Origin: Pantoea sp. Cy-639
GTDB taxonomy: Bacteria; Pseudomonadota; Gammaproteobacteria; Pseudomonadales; Pseudomonadaceae
Length of the DNA: 64,000 nucleotides
Direction: 5' to 3'
NCBI RefSeq assembly: GCF_011752525.1
Contig: NZ_VWXI01000002.1
Coordinates: 403,873 to 467,872, forward strand
Numbering within the stretch: position 1 is the first letter of the stretch; each line of letters opens with the position of its first letter. Below the pieces are notes generated by a model, which was given only the letters and a program-made list of their open reading frames with translations, ran no database searches and was not told where the DNA came from. Below are positions 34,697-44,044 of this stretch, piece by piece. A program made the position numbers and the translations under genes.

Positions 34697-36370
34697 ATGC
34701 CATCCTGGGGCACCTCCCATTGGTTTCTCCTGTGCACCGCTTTCACGCTGTTGTCGTTGAGCGACCTCAGGGCCGATCCCGCCAGCCAGCAGCTACGTGA
34801 ACAACAGCAGATGTTGCGCCAGCAGGAACAATTGCAGCAGCTCGAACGCTGGCAGCACCTTCCCCCCCTCGATACCCGTGATGACGACCAGGTCGCAAGC
34901 GAACCGGACGCACGTTGCTGGGCCATCAGCGAAATACGGCTGGCCGGCAACCACAAGCTCGGAATGCAACAACTGCAACCGGCGGTCCAGGCGTTCGCCC
35001 GCCCCTGCATGGATATCGCCGACATCGAACGGCTGCTCAGGGGCCTGACACAGCGCTACGTGGAGGCCGGCTACCCCACCAGCCGCCCCTACCTCGCTCG
35101 CCACCCCGAAAACGGCACGCCGCTCGACATCATCATCATCGAAGGTTTCGTCGAGTCGATCGAACTGGTGGGGGCCGACCTGCCCCTGTCACTGCACGGT
35201 GCCTTTCCCGACGTGCTGGGCAATACCTTGCACCTGCCCGATATCGAGCAAGGACTCGACCAGCTCAATCGGCTACGGGCCTACGACCTGGGTATCGAGC
35301 TTCACCCTGGTGAACGGCAAGGCGGCACGCGAGTGATCCTCGAGCCGCGGCGGATCGACAGCCCCTGGCACCTCGACAGCCGGCTCGATAACCGCGGCAG
35401 CAGCCTGACTGGCCGTCACCGCCTGAGCCTGGGGCTGGGCCTGGACAGCCCGCTGGGCTTGAACGACGAACTGCGCCTCTGGCTGGTGTCAACCGTGTTC
35501 GATGCCCCTGGAAACAGCCAGGGTGCAAGCCTGCACTACAGCCTTCCCTACGGCCCCTGGACCTTCAGCCTCAATGCCAGCCAGATGCGCTACCGCGCCC
35601 CGATCCCGCAAACCCGCCTGATCAGCAATGGCCAGAGCAATACCTTGGGACTTGGCGCCGAGCGCGTGCTCTGGCGCAACCAGCACGGCATGCTCAGCGC
35701 CAGCGCACGACTGGACCGCAAGCAACTGGCCAACCGTATAGGCAGCACACTCATCGCCCTGCAGAGTCCGACGCTCTCCAGCGTGGAGGCCGGACTCAAC
35801 CTGCTGTGGCTCGACCACGGCCTGTGGAACGCCTACCTGGGCATCAGCCAAGGCCTGGACTGGTTCGGCGCAGACCGCCCCGTACCAGGCGCCCGAACGC
35901 CACGTCCGGACTTCATCAAGTACCGCGCCAACCTGCTGCACCTGCGCCAGGGGCCTGCGCAACAGCCCTGGCGCTGGCAAAGCGAACTGGCCCTGCAGTA
36001 CAGCCGCGACCTGCTGCCGGCCGTCGAGCAGTTGCAGCTCACCGACCACACCGCAGTACGCGGCTTTCGCCAGCACAACGTGGCCGGGGCCAATGCCGCC
36101 GTGTGGCGCAACACCCTCAGCCAGCCGCTGCCACTGAGCTGGGCAGCGCCCCTGCAAGTACGCCCGACCTTCGGGCTCGACCTGGGCTGGACCCGCTTTA
36201 CGCGCAACAGTCCCTCGCAACGCCTGGCCGGAACCTCGACAGGTATCGAACTGAGCCTGCCGCAAAGCCGGCTGCGCCTCGATTACCAGCGGCCACTGCA
36301 TGCCAGCGACCGCCCAAGCAAATCCCTCGAAGAAGGCTTCTGGGTCATGGAATGGACCCTCTCCATCTGA
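34697..36370 (+). CDS. Two-partner secretion transporter, TpsB (ShlB/FhaC/HecB family)
   Basis: A 557-residue outer-membrane beta-barrel that exports the TpsA protein encoded next. The ATG at 34697 has GCGAGG 7 nt upstream; a TTG five codons earlier is possible. After the signal (LLCTAFTLLSLSDLRA) comes the Gln/Glu-rich plug helix (QQLREQQQMLRQQEQLQQLE). A POTRA pair follows (RCWAISEIRLAGNHKLG, then RYVEAGYPTSRPYLAR and IIIEGFVESIELVG). The barrel carries the family VRGF motif in DHTAVRGFRQHN. The C-terminus ends FWVMEWTLSI, suitable for BAM recognition. The TpsA gene starts 32 nt later. Confidence 0.95.
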   Translation: MPSWGTSHWFLLCTAFTLLSLSDLRADPASQQLREQQQMLRQQEQLQQLERWQHLPPLDTRDDDQVASEPDARCWAISEIRLAGNHKLGMQQLQPAVQAFARPCMDIADIERLLRGLTQRYVEAGYPTSRPYLARHPENGTPLDIIIIEGFVESIELVGADLPLSLHGAFPDVLGNTLHLPDIEQGLDQLNRLRAYDLGIELHPGERQGGTRVILEPRRIDSPWHLDSRLDNRGSSLTGRHRLSLGLGLDSPLGLNDELRLWLVSTVFDAPGNSQGASLHYSLPYGPWTFSLNASQMRYRAPIPQTRLISNGQSNTLGLGAERVLWRNQHGMLSASARLDRKQLANRIGSTLIALQSPTLSSVEAGLNLLWLDHGLWNAYLGISQGLDWFGADRPVPGARTPRPDFIKYRANLLHLRQGPAQQPWRWQSELALQYSRDLLPAVEQLQLTDHTAVRGFRQHNVAGANAAVWRNTLSQPLPLSWAAPLQVRPTFGLDLGWTRFTRNSPSQRLAGTSTGIELSLPQSRLRLDYQRPLHASDRPSKSLEEGFWVMEWTLSI

Positions 36371-36402
36371 AACCCCGTCCCATCCAAACCGAGATCATTA
36401 CC

Positions 36403-39400
36403 ATGCCCCCATCCAACCTCTCCCGCTCCCCGGCCAGGCCGGACAACCTGCGCTGGGCGATTTTCCTCGCCCTGCTGGGCACCAGCCAGGTACAGGCGCA
36501 GTTTCCCCTGCAAGCCCAAGCCGGTCCTGGCGGCACCCCGATCATCGACCATGGTCATGGCGTGCCAGTGATCAACATCGCCGCACCCAACGCCAATGGC
36601 CTGTCCCACAACCAGTTCCTCGACTACAACGTCGATCGACAAGGCCTGGTGCTGAACAACGCCCTGCAGGCCGGCTCATCGCAACTGGCTGGCCAACTGG
36701 CCGCCAATCCACAATTCCAGGGGCAGGCTGCCTCGACCATCCTCAATGAAGTGGTCAGCCGCAATGCCTCGCGGATCGAGGGCCCGCAGGAAATTTTCGG
36801 CCAGAAAGCCGACTACCTGCTGGCCAACCCCAATGGCATCACCCTCAACGGCGGTAGCTTCATCAATACCGCCAACGCGACGTTCCTCGTCGGCACACCT
36901 GGTATCGAGGACGGAAAGCTCCAGCGCCTCGATACCCTGTCAGCCCACGGCGACCTTCAGGTGCTGTCCGTTGGCCAGGCCAACGCCGAAGGTGCCCTGC
37001 GCCTGATCGCGCCACGCCTGCACAGCGAGGGCTATCTGAAAGCCAAGGAGCATCTGGATATCGTGGTTGGGCGCAACGTCATCGACCAGCACAATGGCAG
37101 AATTCTCGAACATCGCCCCGGCCTACCGGCAACCATCGATGCCAACCTGCTCGGCGCCATGCATGCAGGACGCATCCGTATCCGCAGCACCGCCGAGGGG
37201 GCAGGCGTGCGCATGGGACCGACCTGGGTCAGTGCAGACAAAGGCATGAGCATCGAGTCGGCAGGCAGGCTGGACATCGTCGGTGAACATGACCGTCCGG
37301 TGGTATTCAAGAGCGAACAGGGCACATTACGCTTCAAGGCCGCCGATGACCTGCACCTGCGTGCCGTCGATGGACATGCCAGACAGATCTCCGTCCAGGC
37401 CGGCAAGAACCTGTTCGTGGACGCGGCGGTCAAGCAGCAGCGCATGCACGACAGGACAGAGACCGATCGCTACAACGCCACGGAACGTCAAAGCACCGCC
37501 GACCAGTTCGAAATCACCACCTTGCGCAGCAGCGATGGCACTACGCTACGCTCAGGGCAGGGCATGGAGCTGACAGCAGCAAGGCTGACGGCCGGTGACG
37601 CCCTACGGCTGGAAAGCGGCGCTGACCTGACGATTACGGCAGGGATCAAGAACGAATGGGGTCATGAGCCCCAAAGTGAGTACGACGAAATCTGGCGCGA
37701 CAACCAGCGCAGCAGCTACCAAAGGCAAAGTGCGGTAGGAAGCCGGCTGGTCGCCAACGACCTGCAGATCGCCACTGCCGGAACGTTCACAGCCCGCGCA
37801 AGCCAGCTTAAAAGCTATGGCCATCTGCAAGTCAATGCTGAAAAGGCCACGATAGAGCACCAGGGTCTGATGGAGAAGACGCAGCACTGGACCCGAGACA
37901 AGCACATTGACAATGCCCCGGACCAGCAGCAGCAATGGAATGCTGCCTCCAGCCACGTCACCGCCCGAACCCTGGGCGTGAAGGCTGGGCAGATCACGCT
38001 CAAGGGCAGCCACCTGACCAGCGGTGACGACACCCTGCTTGAAAGCAGCCAGGGGCCGTTGCTGGTGGAGGCTGCTCGGACTCGCGAAGAATCCACCCAT
38101 TCGAAAACAAGCAAGCGCCTACTGGGCGCTCTGGGCAGCACGCAGAAAAGCCATGTCACCAAGCAGTTGGCACAACATAGCTCGATTCATGCCGGCGGTG
38201 ACCTGCGCCTCTCCAGCGCAGACGAACTCCGCATCCATGGCAGCGAACTCAAGTCAGGCAGGCAACTGAGCCTGAAGTCAGAGGGCAACCTGTTCCTCGA
38301 CAGCACCGAGTCATTTCGCGACAGCGTCAGCAACTCCTCGAGCAAGGAGTTCACTGCCGGAATTCGTGAAACCCTGAAAGCGCAGGATGGCAAGCCTGGC
38401 TCGCGCCAGTGGGAAGCCTTCGCCGGCCTGGTCACCCCAGAGAAAACCATGGCAACGCGTGAAAAAACTTCAACCGCCAGTGTCATCGAAGGCGGCTCGG
38501 TCAGCCTGAACAGTAAAGGGCTGTTGCAGACCGATGGCGCCAAGCTGCAAGCCAGGACTGGCAACCTCGACCTGGAAGGTAGCCAGGTCAGCCTGGGGGC
38601 TGCTCAGCACTTCAGCAATGAGTCCACCCATGTCCATGAGCGCGGCGTGGAGTTGGCCTTTACCGCCGGTGTCGACCGAATAGGCCACTCCTACGGGTTG
38701 ACGGACGAAACCGAAATATCGAGCCGCCGAGGCAACAGAACCCAGGGTAGCGAGTTGCTGGCCAAAGGTGACGTGACGATCAAGAGCGCAAGCCTGATCA
38801 CCGAAGCCAGCCGTATCAACGCGGACGGGAACCTCAAGATCACTTCAGGCCATATCGACAACCGCGCCATGACGGATACTGAGGTTCAACAGAGCGCGAA
38901 CGACAGCTGGCGTATCGGTGCCGGGGTCAGCGTGGAATACGCGGGGTTGACCAAGCCCTTCCTTGAAATTGCCGACGGCAAGCCCGCCGACCGCTTCCAG
39001 CAAGACGCACTGCACGATGCCCTCAGCCCGCCCAGCTTTGGTGCCGACCTGACAGTCCGTCATAACGAACGTCGCGAACCCCGGTTGATAGGGACGGCCC
39101 GGATCAGTGAACTCAGCGGGGCCTCGATCGATGTCAAGGCCGATGTCATCGACGATCAGGGCACCGCCTGGACGGCCAGCGCCGGCAAATTGAAAATCGA
39201 TGCCCGGCAGCACCACATGCAGGCGGCTCAAAGTCGCAATGTGCATACCGTGGAAAACCTGGCGGGCGATGGTGACATCCGCATCGATACCACCACCGGT
39301 GAGGACATCGGTGTCCGAGGCGCAGGCAAGGGTGGCTACCGGGAAAAGGTGGCAACGCTCACCCGTGCGGTCGTCGGCCTTCTGCGTGGCCAGCAAGGCG

Positions 39401-40872
39401 TGGACATCCGGTTGCAAGGCGATGGCCAGTACGAAGGCACCCGAATCGACGGGGGCGAGGGCAGCGTATTGCTGCGCACTGACGGCAGCTTGTCGCTGAC
39501 CCAGGCCACGGACAGCAACCACCTGCTTGCCGGCTCACGAGATGCCAAGGCCCGACTCAAGTTCGGTAACAAGCCGGGGGAGAAAAATGCCGAGTTCCGC
39601 GGCTACTTCGACCAGACGAGTCGTGAAGAGACGCAAACCTCGGCGCGTGTCGCCCAGGTCGATGGCAAAGGTGAAATCCTGCTGAGCAGCCTCGGCGATC
39701 AATCGCATGTAGGCACGCGTATCGGCAGTGAGGGCAGCGGGACCGGCGAGATCAACCTCCATAGCGGCGGTGCCTTGAAGGTTTCCAGCGCCAGCAACAC
39801 CCACAAGGCAACCGGCGAGCGGCTGGACGCAGGTGCAGAGCTGGGCCGCAAGAAAGGTAATACCCATGGCCTGGGCATCGGTGGCCACCTGGGTGGCGGC
39901 AAGGTCGACGAGAATGATCGCTGGGCCGTGGATGCCAAGTTCCAGACGACGGCCAACATGACCCTGGCAAGCCAGGCCAGTGGCGTGCTGGCCCTTGATC
40001 TGGAGGGACTCCAGGCTTCGGCCAACCACTTGAGTCTGCAGGCACTGCGTGGCGGTATACGCATCCAGTCTTCGTCCAATCAGGAACAGCGGGACACCTG
40101 GGACGCCACCGTAGGCCTTGGCGGCCTCGACCACAAGGGCAAGACTGAAACCTCGGGCGCATTCATCCGGATCAAGGTCGAGGTTGACCAGCGCCAGAAT
40201 CAAACCTGGAACGCCAACACGCTCAAGGCCCAATCCCTCGAACTGGAGAGCGGCGGCGATGCCCACCTGCAAGGTGCTCGCCTGGAAGCCAATCTGATCA
40301 CCGGTCGGATAAAGGGTGATCTGCATGTCGAAAGCCGTCAGGACAACGTCGGCACCTGGATCGTCGGTACCGATATCCGCGCCAGCCACCAGAACAATCC
40401 CCAGGGCTGGGCAAACGCTGTAGGCGCCTTCGCCGGCCCATGGGGCAAGGAGGCCAAAGAGCGACTCAAGGAGCTGACCAAGCACCAGCCGAACAACTAT
40501 CGCTACCCCCAGATCCATGTCCTGCGCGAGAAACGTGACACCGTTGCCCATCAGGCCGCGCTCGACGGACGCGATGGTATCGACCTGAAGGTTGCTGGCG
40601 GTGTTCACCTGGTCGGCGCGAAGCTGACCGCCGCCAACGGTAGCATCCGCCATGGCGCTAGCAGCGTGACGACCCAGTCACTCAGCGGCAACGACTACCG
40701 CGCAGCAGCATCGGTCGACCTGTCCAACTCGGTATTGGACCTGATACCCGCCTATGTCAAAGGCAACTCGGAAAAAGGCGCCGCGGACGGGGAAAACTGG
40801 GTGAACATACTCGGCCTGGTCAAAGGCAGCGGTCATTATCGTCAGGAACAGTGGGCGGCGAGCATCGACTAG
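36403..40872 (+). CDS. Two-partner secretion exoprotein, TpsA (filamentous haemagglutinin-like)
   Basis: A 1489-residue secreted beta-helix protein. The signal region (residues 1 to about 34) ends in LLGTSQVQAQ. The TPS domain follows with GLSHNQFLDYNVDRQGLVLNN and NPNGITLNGGSFINTANA (NPNG at residues 142-145), the export signature for TpsB. The rest is haemagglutinin-type repeats, for example GGDLRLSSADELRIHGSEL and GRQLSLKSEGNLFLDSTES. The C-terminus shows no PT/VENN boundary and no recognisable toxin domain, and no small immunity-like gene follows. I therefore expect an adhesin or surface structure rather than a CdiA toxin. A strong hairpin ends the unit. Confidence 0.92.
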   Translation: MPPSNLSRSPARPDNLRWAIFLALLGTSQVQAQFPLQAQAGPGGTPIIDHGHGVPVINIAAPNANGLSHNQFLDYNVDRQGLVLNNALQAGSSQLAGQLAANPQFQGQAASTILNEVVSRNASRIEGPQEIFGQKADYLLANPNGITLNGGSFINTANATFLVGTPGIEDGKLQRLDTLSAHGDLQVLSVGQANAEGALRLIAPRLHSEGYLKAKEHLDIVVGRNVIDQHNGRILEHRPGLPATIDANLLGAMHAGRIRIRSTAEGAGVRMGPTWVSADKGMSIESAGRLDIVGEHDRPVVFKSEQGTLRFKAADDLHLRAVDGHARQISVQAGKNLFVDAAVKQQRMHDRTETDRYNATERQSTADQFEITTLRSSDGTTLRSGQGMELTAARLTAGDALRLESGADLTITAGIKNEWGHEPQSEYDEIWRDNQRSSYQRQSAVGSRLVANDLQIATAGTFTARASQLKSYGHLQVNAEKATIEHQGLMEKTQHWTRDKHIDNAPDQQQQWNAASSHVTARTLGVKAGQITLKGSHLTSGDDTLLESSQGPLLVEAARTREESTHSKTSKRLLGALGSTQKSHVTKQLAQHSSIHAGGDLRLSSADELRIHGSELKSGRQLSLKSEGNLFLDSTESFRDSVSNSSSKEFTAGIRETLKAQDGKPGSRQWEAFAGLVTPEKTMATREKTSTASVIEGGSVSLNSKGLLQTDGAKLQARTGNLDLEGSQVSLGAAQHFSNESTHVHERGVELAFTAGVDRIGHSYGLTDETEISSRRGNRTQGSELLAKGDVTIKSASLITEASRINADGNLKITSGHIDNRAMTDTEVQQSANDSWRIGAGVSVEYAGLTKPFLEIADGKPADRFQQDALHDALSPPSFGADLTVRHNERREPRLIGTARISELSGASIDVKADVIDDQGTAWTASAGKLKIDARQHHMQAAQSRNVHTVENLAGDGDIRIDTTTGEDIGVRGAGKGGYREKVATLTRAVVGLLRGQQGVDIRLQGDGQYEGTRIDGGEGSVLLRTDGSLSLTQATDSNHLLAGSRDAKARLKFGNKPGEKNAEFRGYFDQTSREETQTSARVAQVDGKGEILLSSLGDQSHVGTRIGSEGSGTGEINLHSGGALKVSSASNTHKATGERLDAGAELGRKKGNTHGLGIGGHLGGGKVDENDRWAVDAKFQTTANMTLASQASGVLALDLEGLQASANHLSLQALRGGIRIQSSSNQEQRDTWDATVGLGGLDHKGKTETSGAFIRIKVEVDQRQNQTWNANTLKAQSLELESGGDAHLQGARLEANLITGRIKGDLHVESRQDNVGTWIVGTDIRASHQNNPQGWANAVGAFAGPWGKEAKERLKELTKHQPNNYRYPQIHVLREKRDTVAHQAALDGRDGIDLKVAGGVHLVGAKLTAANGSIRHGASSVTTQSLSGNDYRAAASVDLSNSVLDLIPAYVKGNSEKGAADGENWVNILGLVKGSGHYRQEQWAASID

Positions 40873-40877
40873 CACAC

Positions 40878-40916
40878 CACCGGTTCTTTCGCGACATGCT
40901 CGCGAAAGAACCGGTG
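40878..40916. terminator. Perfect 17-bp hairpin between tpsA and the type II operon
   Basis: Arms 40878-40894 and 40900-40916 are perfect inverted copies (CACCGGTTCTTTCGCGA) around the loop CATGC. It sits where the tpsA and gspN transcripts converge. There is no clear T-tract, so it is a terminator or a stabilising element acting on both strands. Confidence 0.65.
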
Positions 40917-40976
40917 CACCAGCCTGAATGCTGAGTTAAAGGGCAGGTGCAATGAGCTCATCCTGCCTATTGGCAG

Positions 40977-41636
40977 TCACCAGCGTATCTCCCGCTGTCC
41001 CTCCAACGCCTGCTCACCCAACCACTGCGCGCCACGCAACACCGGCGTGAGAGCCGCCTCAGGCTGGACCTGGAGGTCTAGCCTGGCCCGTCGCCCCACC
41101 AGATCGACATCCAGCCGCATCTGATGCTGCTGCGCCAGCCCCAGCTCACCCACCAACTGCCAACCCACCGGGCAGTTCATTTCCAGCACGCCTCTTCCCA
41201 GCCCCAGCGACCAAGGCTCGACCAGCGCCAGGTCCTCTACCACCAGGCGCCCTTCGGATTGGCGACAATAGCCACCGCTGCCGGTGACACGCAGGCTGCC
41301 CTGCCACAGGCCAACCAGGCGATAGCCCTGGTCGAAGGCAGGGCGTGCGCCCAGTGCCACAAGCTCACCTTGCCAGCGCCAAGGCCAGCCCGCGAGGCTG
41401 ACCTGCCACCCCTGTCCCTGGAAGTCCAGCCAGGCCTGCGCCTGGAGACGCCACGGGCTGAGTTCCCAGCGCAGGTGGCCTACTGGCCCGAGACGCGTGG
41501 CCTGGCCCTGCCATAGGCTGCCGACGACGCCTTCGGCTGGTACTCCCAACCCACGTGCCAGCCAGACGGCCGGCAGCTCGGCCAACAGGCACAAACCGAA
41601 CACCAGCCCCAACCAGACGGTGTGACGACGGCTCAT
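40977..41636 (-). CDS. gspN: Type II secretion protein N
   Basis: A 219-residue inner-membrane protein with one N-terminal helix (TVWLGLVFGLCLLAELPAVWLARGLG) and a periplasmic part containing GVVGSLWQGQATRLGPVGHLRWELSPW, the layout seen in GspN/XcpN-like subunits. GspN is accessory and absent in many systems. The ATG at 41636 overlaps the gspM stop in an ATGA junction, so translation is coupled. It is the last gene of the minus-strand gsp operon. Confidence 0.85.
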   Translation of the reverse strand: MSRRHTVWLGLVFGLCLLAELPAVWLARGLGVPAEGVVGSLWQGQATRLGPVGHLRWELSPWRLQAQAWLDFQGQGWQVSLAGWPWRWQGELVALGARPAFDQGYRLVGLWQGSLRVTGSGGYCRQSEGRLVVEDLALVEPWSLGLGRGVLEMNCPVGWQLVGELGLAQQHQMRLDVDLVGRRARLDLQVQPEAALTPVLRGAQWLGEQALEGQREIRW

Positions 41637-42019
41637 GGCCGCACCCTGGCATCGAAGCGCAAGCCCTGGTCGGTTCGCTCCAGTCCCCACTGCAAAGGTT
41701 GCGCGCCCTCTTCGTCCAGCACTTGCAGCCAGGCTTGCAGGTCATGGGCATCCGCCACCTGGCCACGCACCTGCCAAGCCTGTCCCTCAGGCTGCACGTC
41801 CAACAGCTGGATTCGCCGGGCCTGGGCCGTCTGGTGCAAGCGCTCGAGGCCAAGCGGCGGCCTGGCATCCAGTTGCACCGTGGACTGTGCCAACGCCTGC
41901 CATTGCCCCAGCACCTGCCAGTAGCCAAGCCCCTCGCGCACTGCCAGCAATAGCATCAACGCCACCACCAAGCCCCAGGCCAGCGGCAGGCGGTTACGCT
42001 GCCACCACAACGGATTCAT
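41633..42019 (-). CDS. gspM: Type II secretion inner-membrane platform protein M
   Basis: A 128-residue bitopic protein. A short cytosolic N-terminus (MNPLWWQRNRLPLAWG) precedes one helix (LVVALMLLLAVREGLGYW) and a ferredoxin-like periplasmic domain with RRIQLLDVQPEGQAWQVRGQV, the usual GspM arrangement. It pairs with GspL to hold the ATPase at the membrane. The start overlaps the gspL stop (ATGA) and its own stop overlaps the gspN start. It is at the short end for the family. Confidence 0.87.
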   Translation of the reverse strand: MNPLWWQRNRLPLAWGLVVALMLLLAVREGLGYWQVLGQWQALAQSTVQLDARPPLGLERLHQTAQARRIQLLDVQPEGQAWQVRGQVADAHDLQAWLQVLDEEGAQPLQWGLERTDQGLRFDARVRP

Positions 42020-43089
42020 GCCGCCTCCAGGTCGAATATCGCACTGCGCGCGCCATCCTCGACATGCACTTGCCCCCCCATCGTCGTCGCCATCGCCTGC
42101 CAGGGCGGCGTATCGCCGCTGCCTTCCAGCTCCAGCCGCCAACGCTGACCATCGAAGTGCGCACTGCGCAAACGCCAACCCGGGTGCTCGTCCAGCCATG
42201 CCTGCAACTGGGCCTGTCCGCTTTCCAACTGTCGCAGGCGCAACTGCCGCTCGGCGCTGAAATCACGCAAACGGCGTAATGCCTGAGCTGCCAGGCCTGG
42301 CGTGGCCTGAGGCCCAGTCACCGCCTGCACCTGCTCACGGTAGAGCTGCGCCTGGCGCCACTGCAGGCTCAGCCACGCCCCAGCCCAGACGGTGGCCAGC
42401 ACCAGGCAAGCCACCACCAGGCGCCGCTGCGAGGGTGCCAACAGCGGCAAGGCGCGGGCACGACGGGCCTCGAACAGTCCCGGCAAGCCATCCAGCGCCG
42501 TCACGGTATGCGGCCAGGCAGCATCGAGCGGTATCGACGTGCCGGTCTGCCAGGTCTGCGCCGGCGGCGCCCCCAGCGCCTGCGGCCATGCCAACCAATG
42601 AACATGGCCCTGCTCGTCACGCCCCAGGCACAACGTCTGCCCACCCCGCTGCCAGCGCCAGCTATCGCCCGTCGCGGGGGTAGGCAGCAACTGCAACTCC
42701 GCCCAGCAGCGCTCCAGCGGCAATGCCCACTCCGCGCACTGCGCCTGCCAGGACTCGAGCTGCGCCCGGGCCACCACCAGCAGACGTAATTGTCCAGGCG
42801 TGCGTTCGATGCAGGCGCAGAATAGCTGGTCGGCGTCCTGCAACAGCCGATCCTCGAGCAGCAAGGGCCACTCCTCGCGCTTGAGCCCGGGCGGCGCAGC
42901 CACCTGGAAATGACTGCAGGCCTCGCCCGGCACGATCAGCGCCACTCGCGCCTCGAGGTCCGCAGGCGGACGGCCCTGGCCCTGGCGCAGCGGTCGGTCC
43001 TGCGCCAGCAGCAACCAGTCCCACGCCGGCCCTGGCCGTACCAGCAGCCAGGGCCGGCGTGGCTTGCGACGCCGCCATTCAAGCTTCAT
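42016..43089 (-). CDS. gspL: Type II secretion platform protein L
   Basis: A 357-residue bitopic protein that recruits the GspE ATPase. A cytosolic actin-like part (residues 1 to about 230) is followed by one helix (RRLVVACLVLATVWAGAWLSLQW) and a periplasmic domain joined by a coiled coil (LRDFSAERQLRLRQLESGQAQLQAWL). The order L-M-N follows J directly because gspK is missing at this place. The gene overlaps gspJ and gspM by 4 nt each. Confidence 0.88.
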   Translation of the reverse strand: MKLEWRRRKPRRPWLLVRPGPAWDWLLLAQDRPLRQGQGRPPADLEARVALIVPGEACSHFQVAAPPGLKREEWPLLLEDRLLQDADQLFCACIERTPGQLRLLVVARAQLESWQAQCAEWALPLERCWAELQLLPTPATGDSWRWQRGGQTLCLGRDEQGHVHWLAWPQALGAPPAQTWQTGTSIPLDAAWPHTVTALDGLPGLFEARRARALPLLAPSQRRLVVACLVLATVWAGAWLSLQWRQAQLYREQVQAVTGPQATPGLAAQALRRLRDFSAERQLRLRQLESGQAQLQAWLDEHPGWRLRSAHFDGQRWRLELEGSGDTPPWQAMATTMGGQVHVEDGARSAIFDLEAA

Positions 43090-43679
43090 GAACGCCCCCA
43101 GGGTAGAACGAAGGTACAGACATAAGGTGCTCCATCACGCACGAACTCCACGCGCACACCACGCCCGGGGTGCGCCGGTTGATCGGAAGGCCAGGCCAGC
43201 CAACGGTCGGACTGGTGGTAGAGAATGTTCAGCGCGCTGACCCGTGCCAGTTGCTCGCGCATCACCCAGTGCGGCGCCTCGGCGGCATACAGGTCGGCGG
43301 AGGTTTCCAGTAACAGCCGTTGCTCGCGTGCGTCGAAACGCAGGCGCTGGCGCTGCAGGCGTGAGCCACCCTCGGCCTGGGGCCAGGCGGCTGCGGCCAC
43401 CCACGACAACTGCTGACGATCGGGCTGCCAGTCGAGCCAACGTACCGCCAAAGGCAGGCGTTGCTCGTAGAGACGGCGCAGCACCGGGCTGTCGAAGCGC
43501 CGCTCCAGCGCCAGGCAGAAGTCGGCCACACCGGTTTCAGGGGCCTGCCTATCGAGGCGCTCGCGCACCTTGAGCCAACCGTTGACCAAGGCCGCCAGCA
43601 ACAAGCCGAGCAACACCGTCAGGGCCAGTGCCACCATCAGCTCGATCAGCGTCATCCCCGCCTCTGCCCGCCGCCTCAT
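43086..43679 (-). CDS. gspJ: Type II secretion minor pseudopilin J
   Basis: A 197-residue pseudopilin with prepilin leader MRRRAEAG cut before MTLIELMVALALTVLLGLLLAALVNGWL; the conserved Glu at +5 is present. The globular part is typical of GspJ (VADFCLALERRFDSPVLRRLY). It forms the pseudopilus tip with GspI and GspK. The gene overlaps gspI and gspL by 4 nt each. Normally gspK would follow here; in this window it lies 11 kb away at 54098-55063. Confidence 0.92.
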   Translation of the reverse strand: MRRRAEAGMTLIELMVALALTVLLGLLLAALVNGWLKVRERLDRQAPETGVADFCLALERRFDSPVLRRLYEQRLPLAVRWLDWQPDRQQLSWVAAAAWPQAEGGSRLQRQRLRFDAREQRLLLETSADLYAAEAPHWVMREQLARVSALNILYHQSDRWLAWPSDQPAHPGRGVRVEFVRDGAPYVCTFVLPWGRS

Positions 43680-44044
43680 GGTCGCTCCAGGAAGACCGTG
43701 TACTGCCCCAGCGGCAGGCGCTGGTCACGGTCGGCGAACAACAGCAACTCGCCACGGCGCAGGTCGCGCACGCCGGTACCACGCAATTGCAGGTGCCAGT
43801 GGCACGCCTGGTCGCCCTCGGCCAGCAGGCCACTGGCCTGGTCAGTCACCGGCCAGAACTGCTCGACCACGAAGCGCGCCTGCAACTCGCGGGCGCAAAG
43901 CACGCCGAGGCGATGCTGTTGCACGCTGTGCTGCACTGCCAGGCGCTGGCGCAGGACCTGGCTGGTGATCACCGCCAGTACCGCGGCGATGGCCAGGGCC
44001 ACGCTCACCTCCAGCAAGGTGAAGCCCTGTTGCCGCCGCCTCAT
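43676..44044 (-). CDS. gspI: Type II secretion minor pseudopilin I
   Basis: A 122-residue pseudopilin. Leader MRRRQQG is followed by FTLLEVSVALAIAAVLAVITSQVLRQ with Glu at +5, then a small globular domain typical of GspI. It nucleates the tip complex with GspJ and GspK. It overlaps gspH by 4 nt upstream and gspJ by 4 nt downstream. Confidence 0.92.
   Translation of the reverse strand: MRRRQQGFTLLEVSVALAIAAVLAVITSQVLRQRLAVQHSVQQHRLGVLCARELQARFVVEQFWPVTDQASGLLAEGDQACHWHLQLRGTGVRDLRRGELLLFADRDQRLPLGQYTVFLERP

Noticed and set aside
35806..36402. An upstream extension of the tpsA frame
   Set aside because: It overlaps the certain tpsB gene, translates to Arg/Pro-rich text, and would bury the signal peptide. 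The start at 36403 fits a secreted TpsA.
36403..40872. TpsA considered as a CdiA contact-dependent toxin
   Set aside because: No VENN motif, no toxin domain and no immunity-gene candidate follow; the next gene downstream is the convergent gspN.
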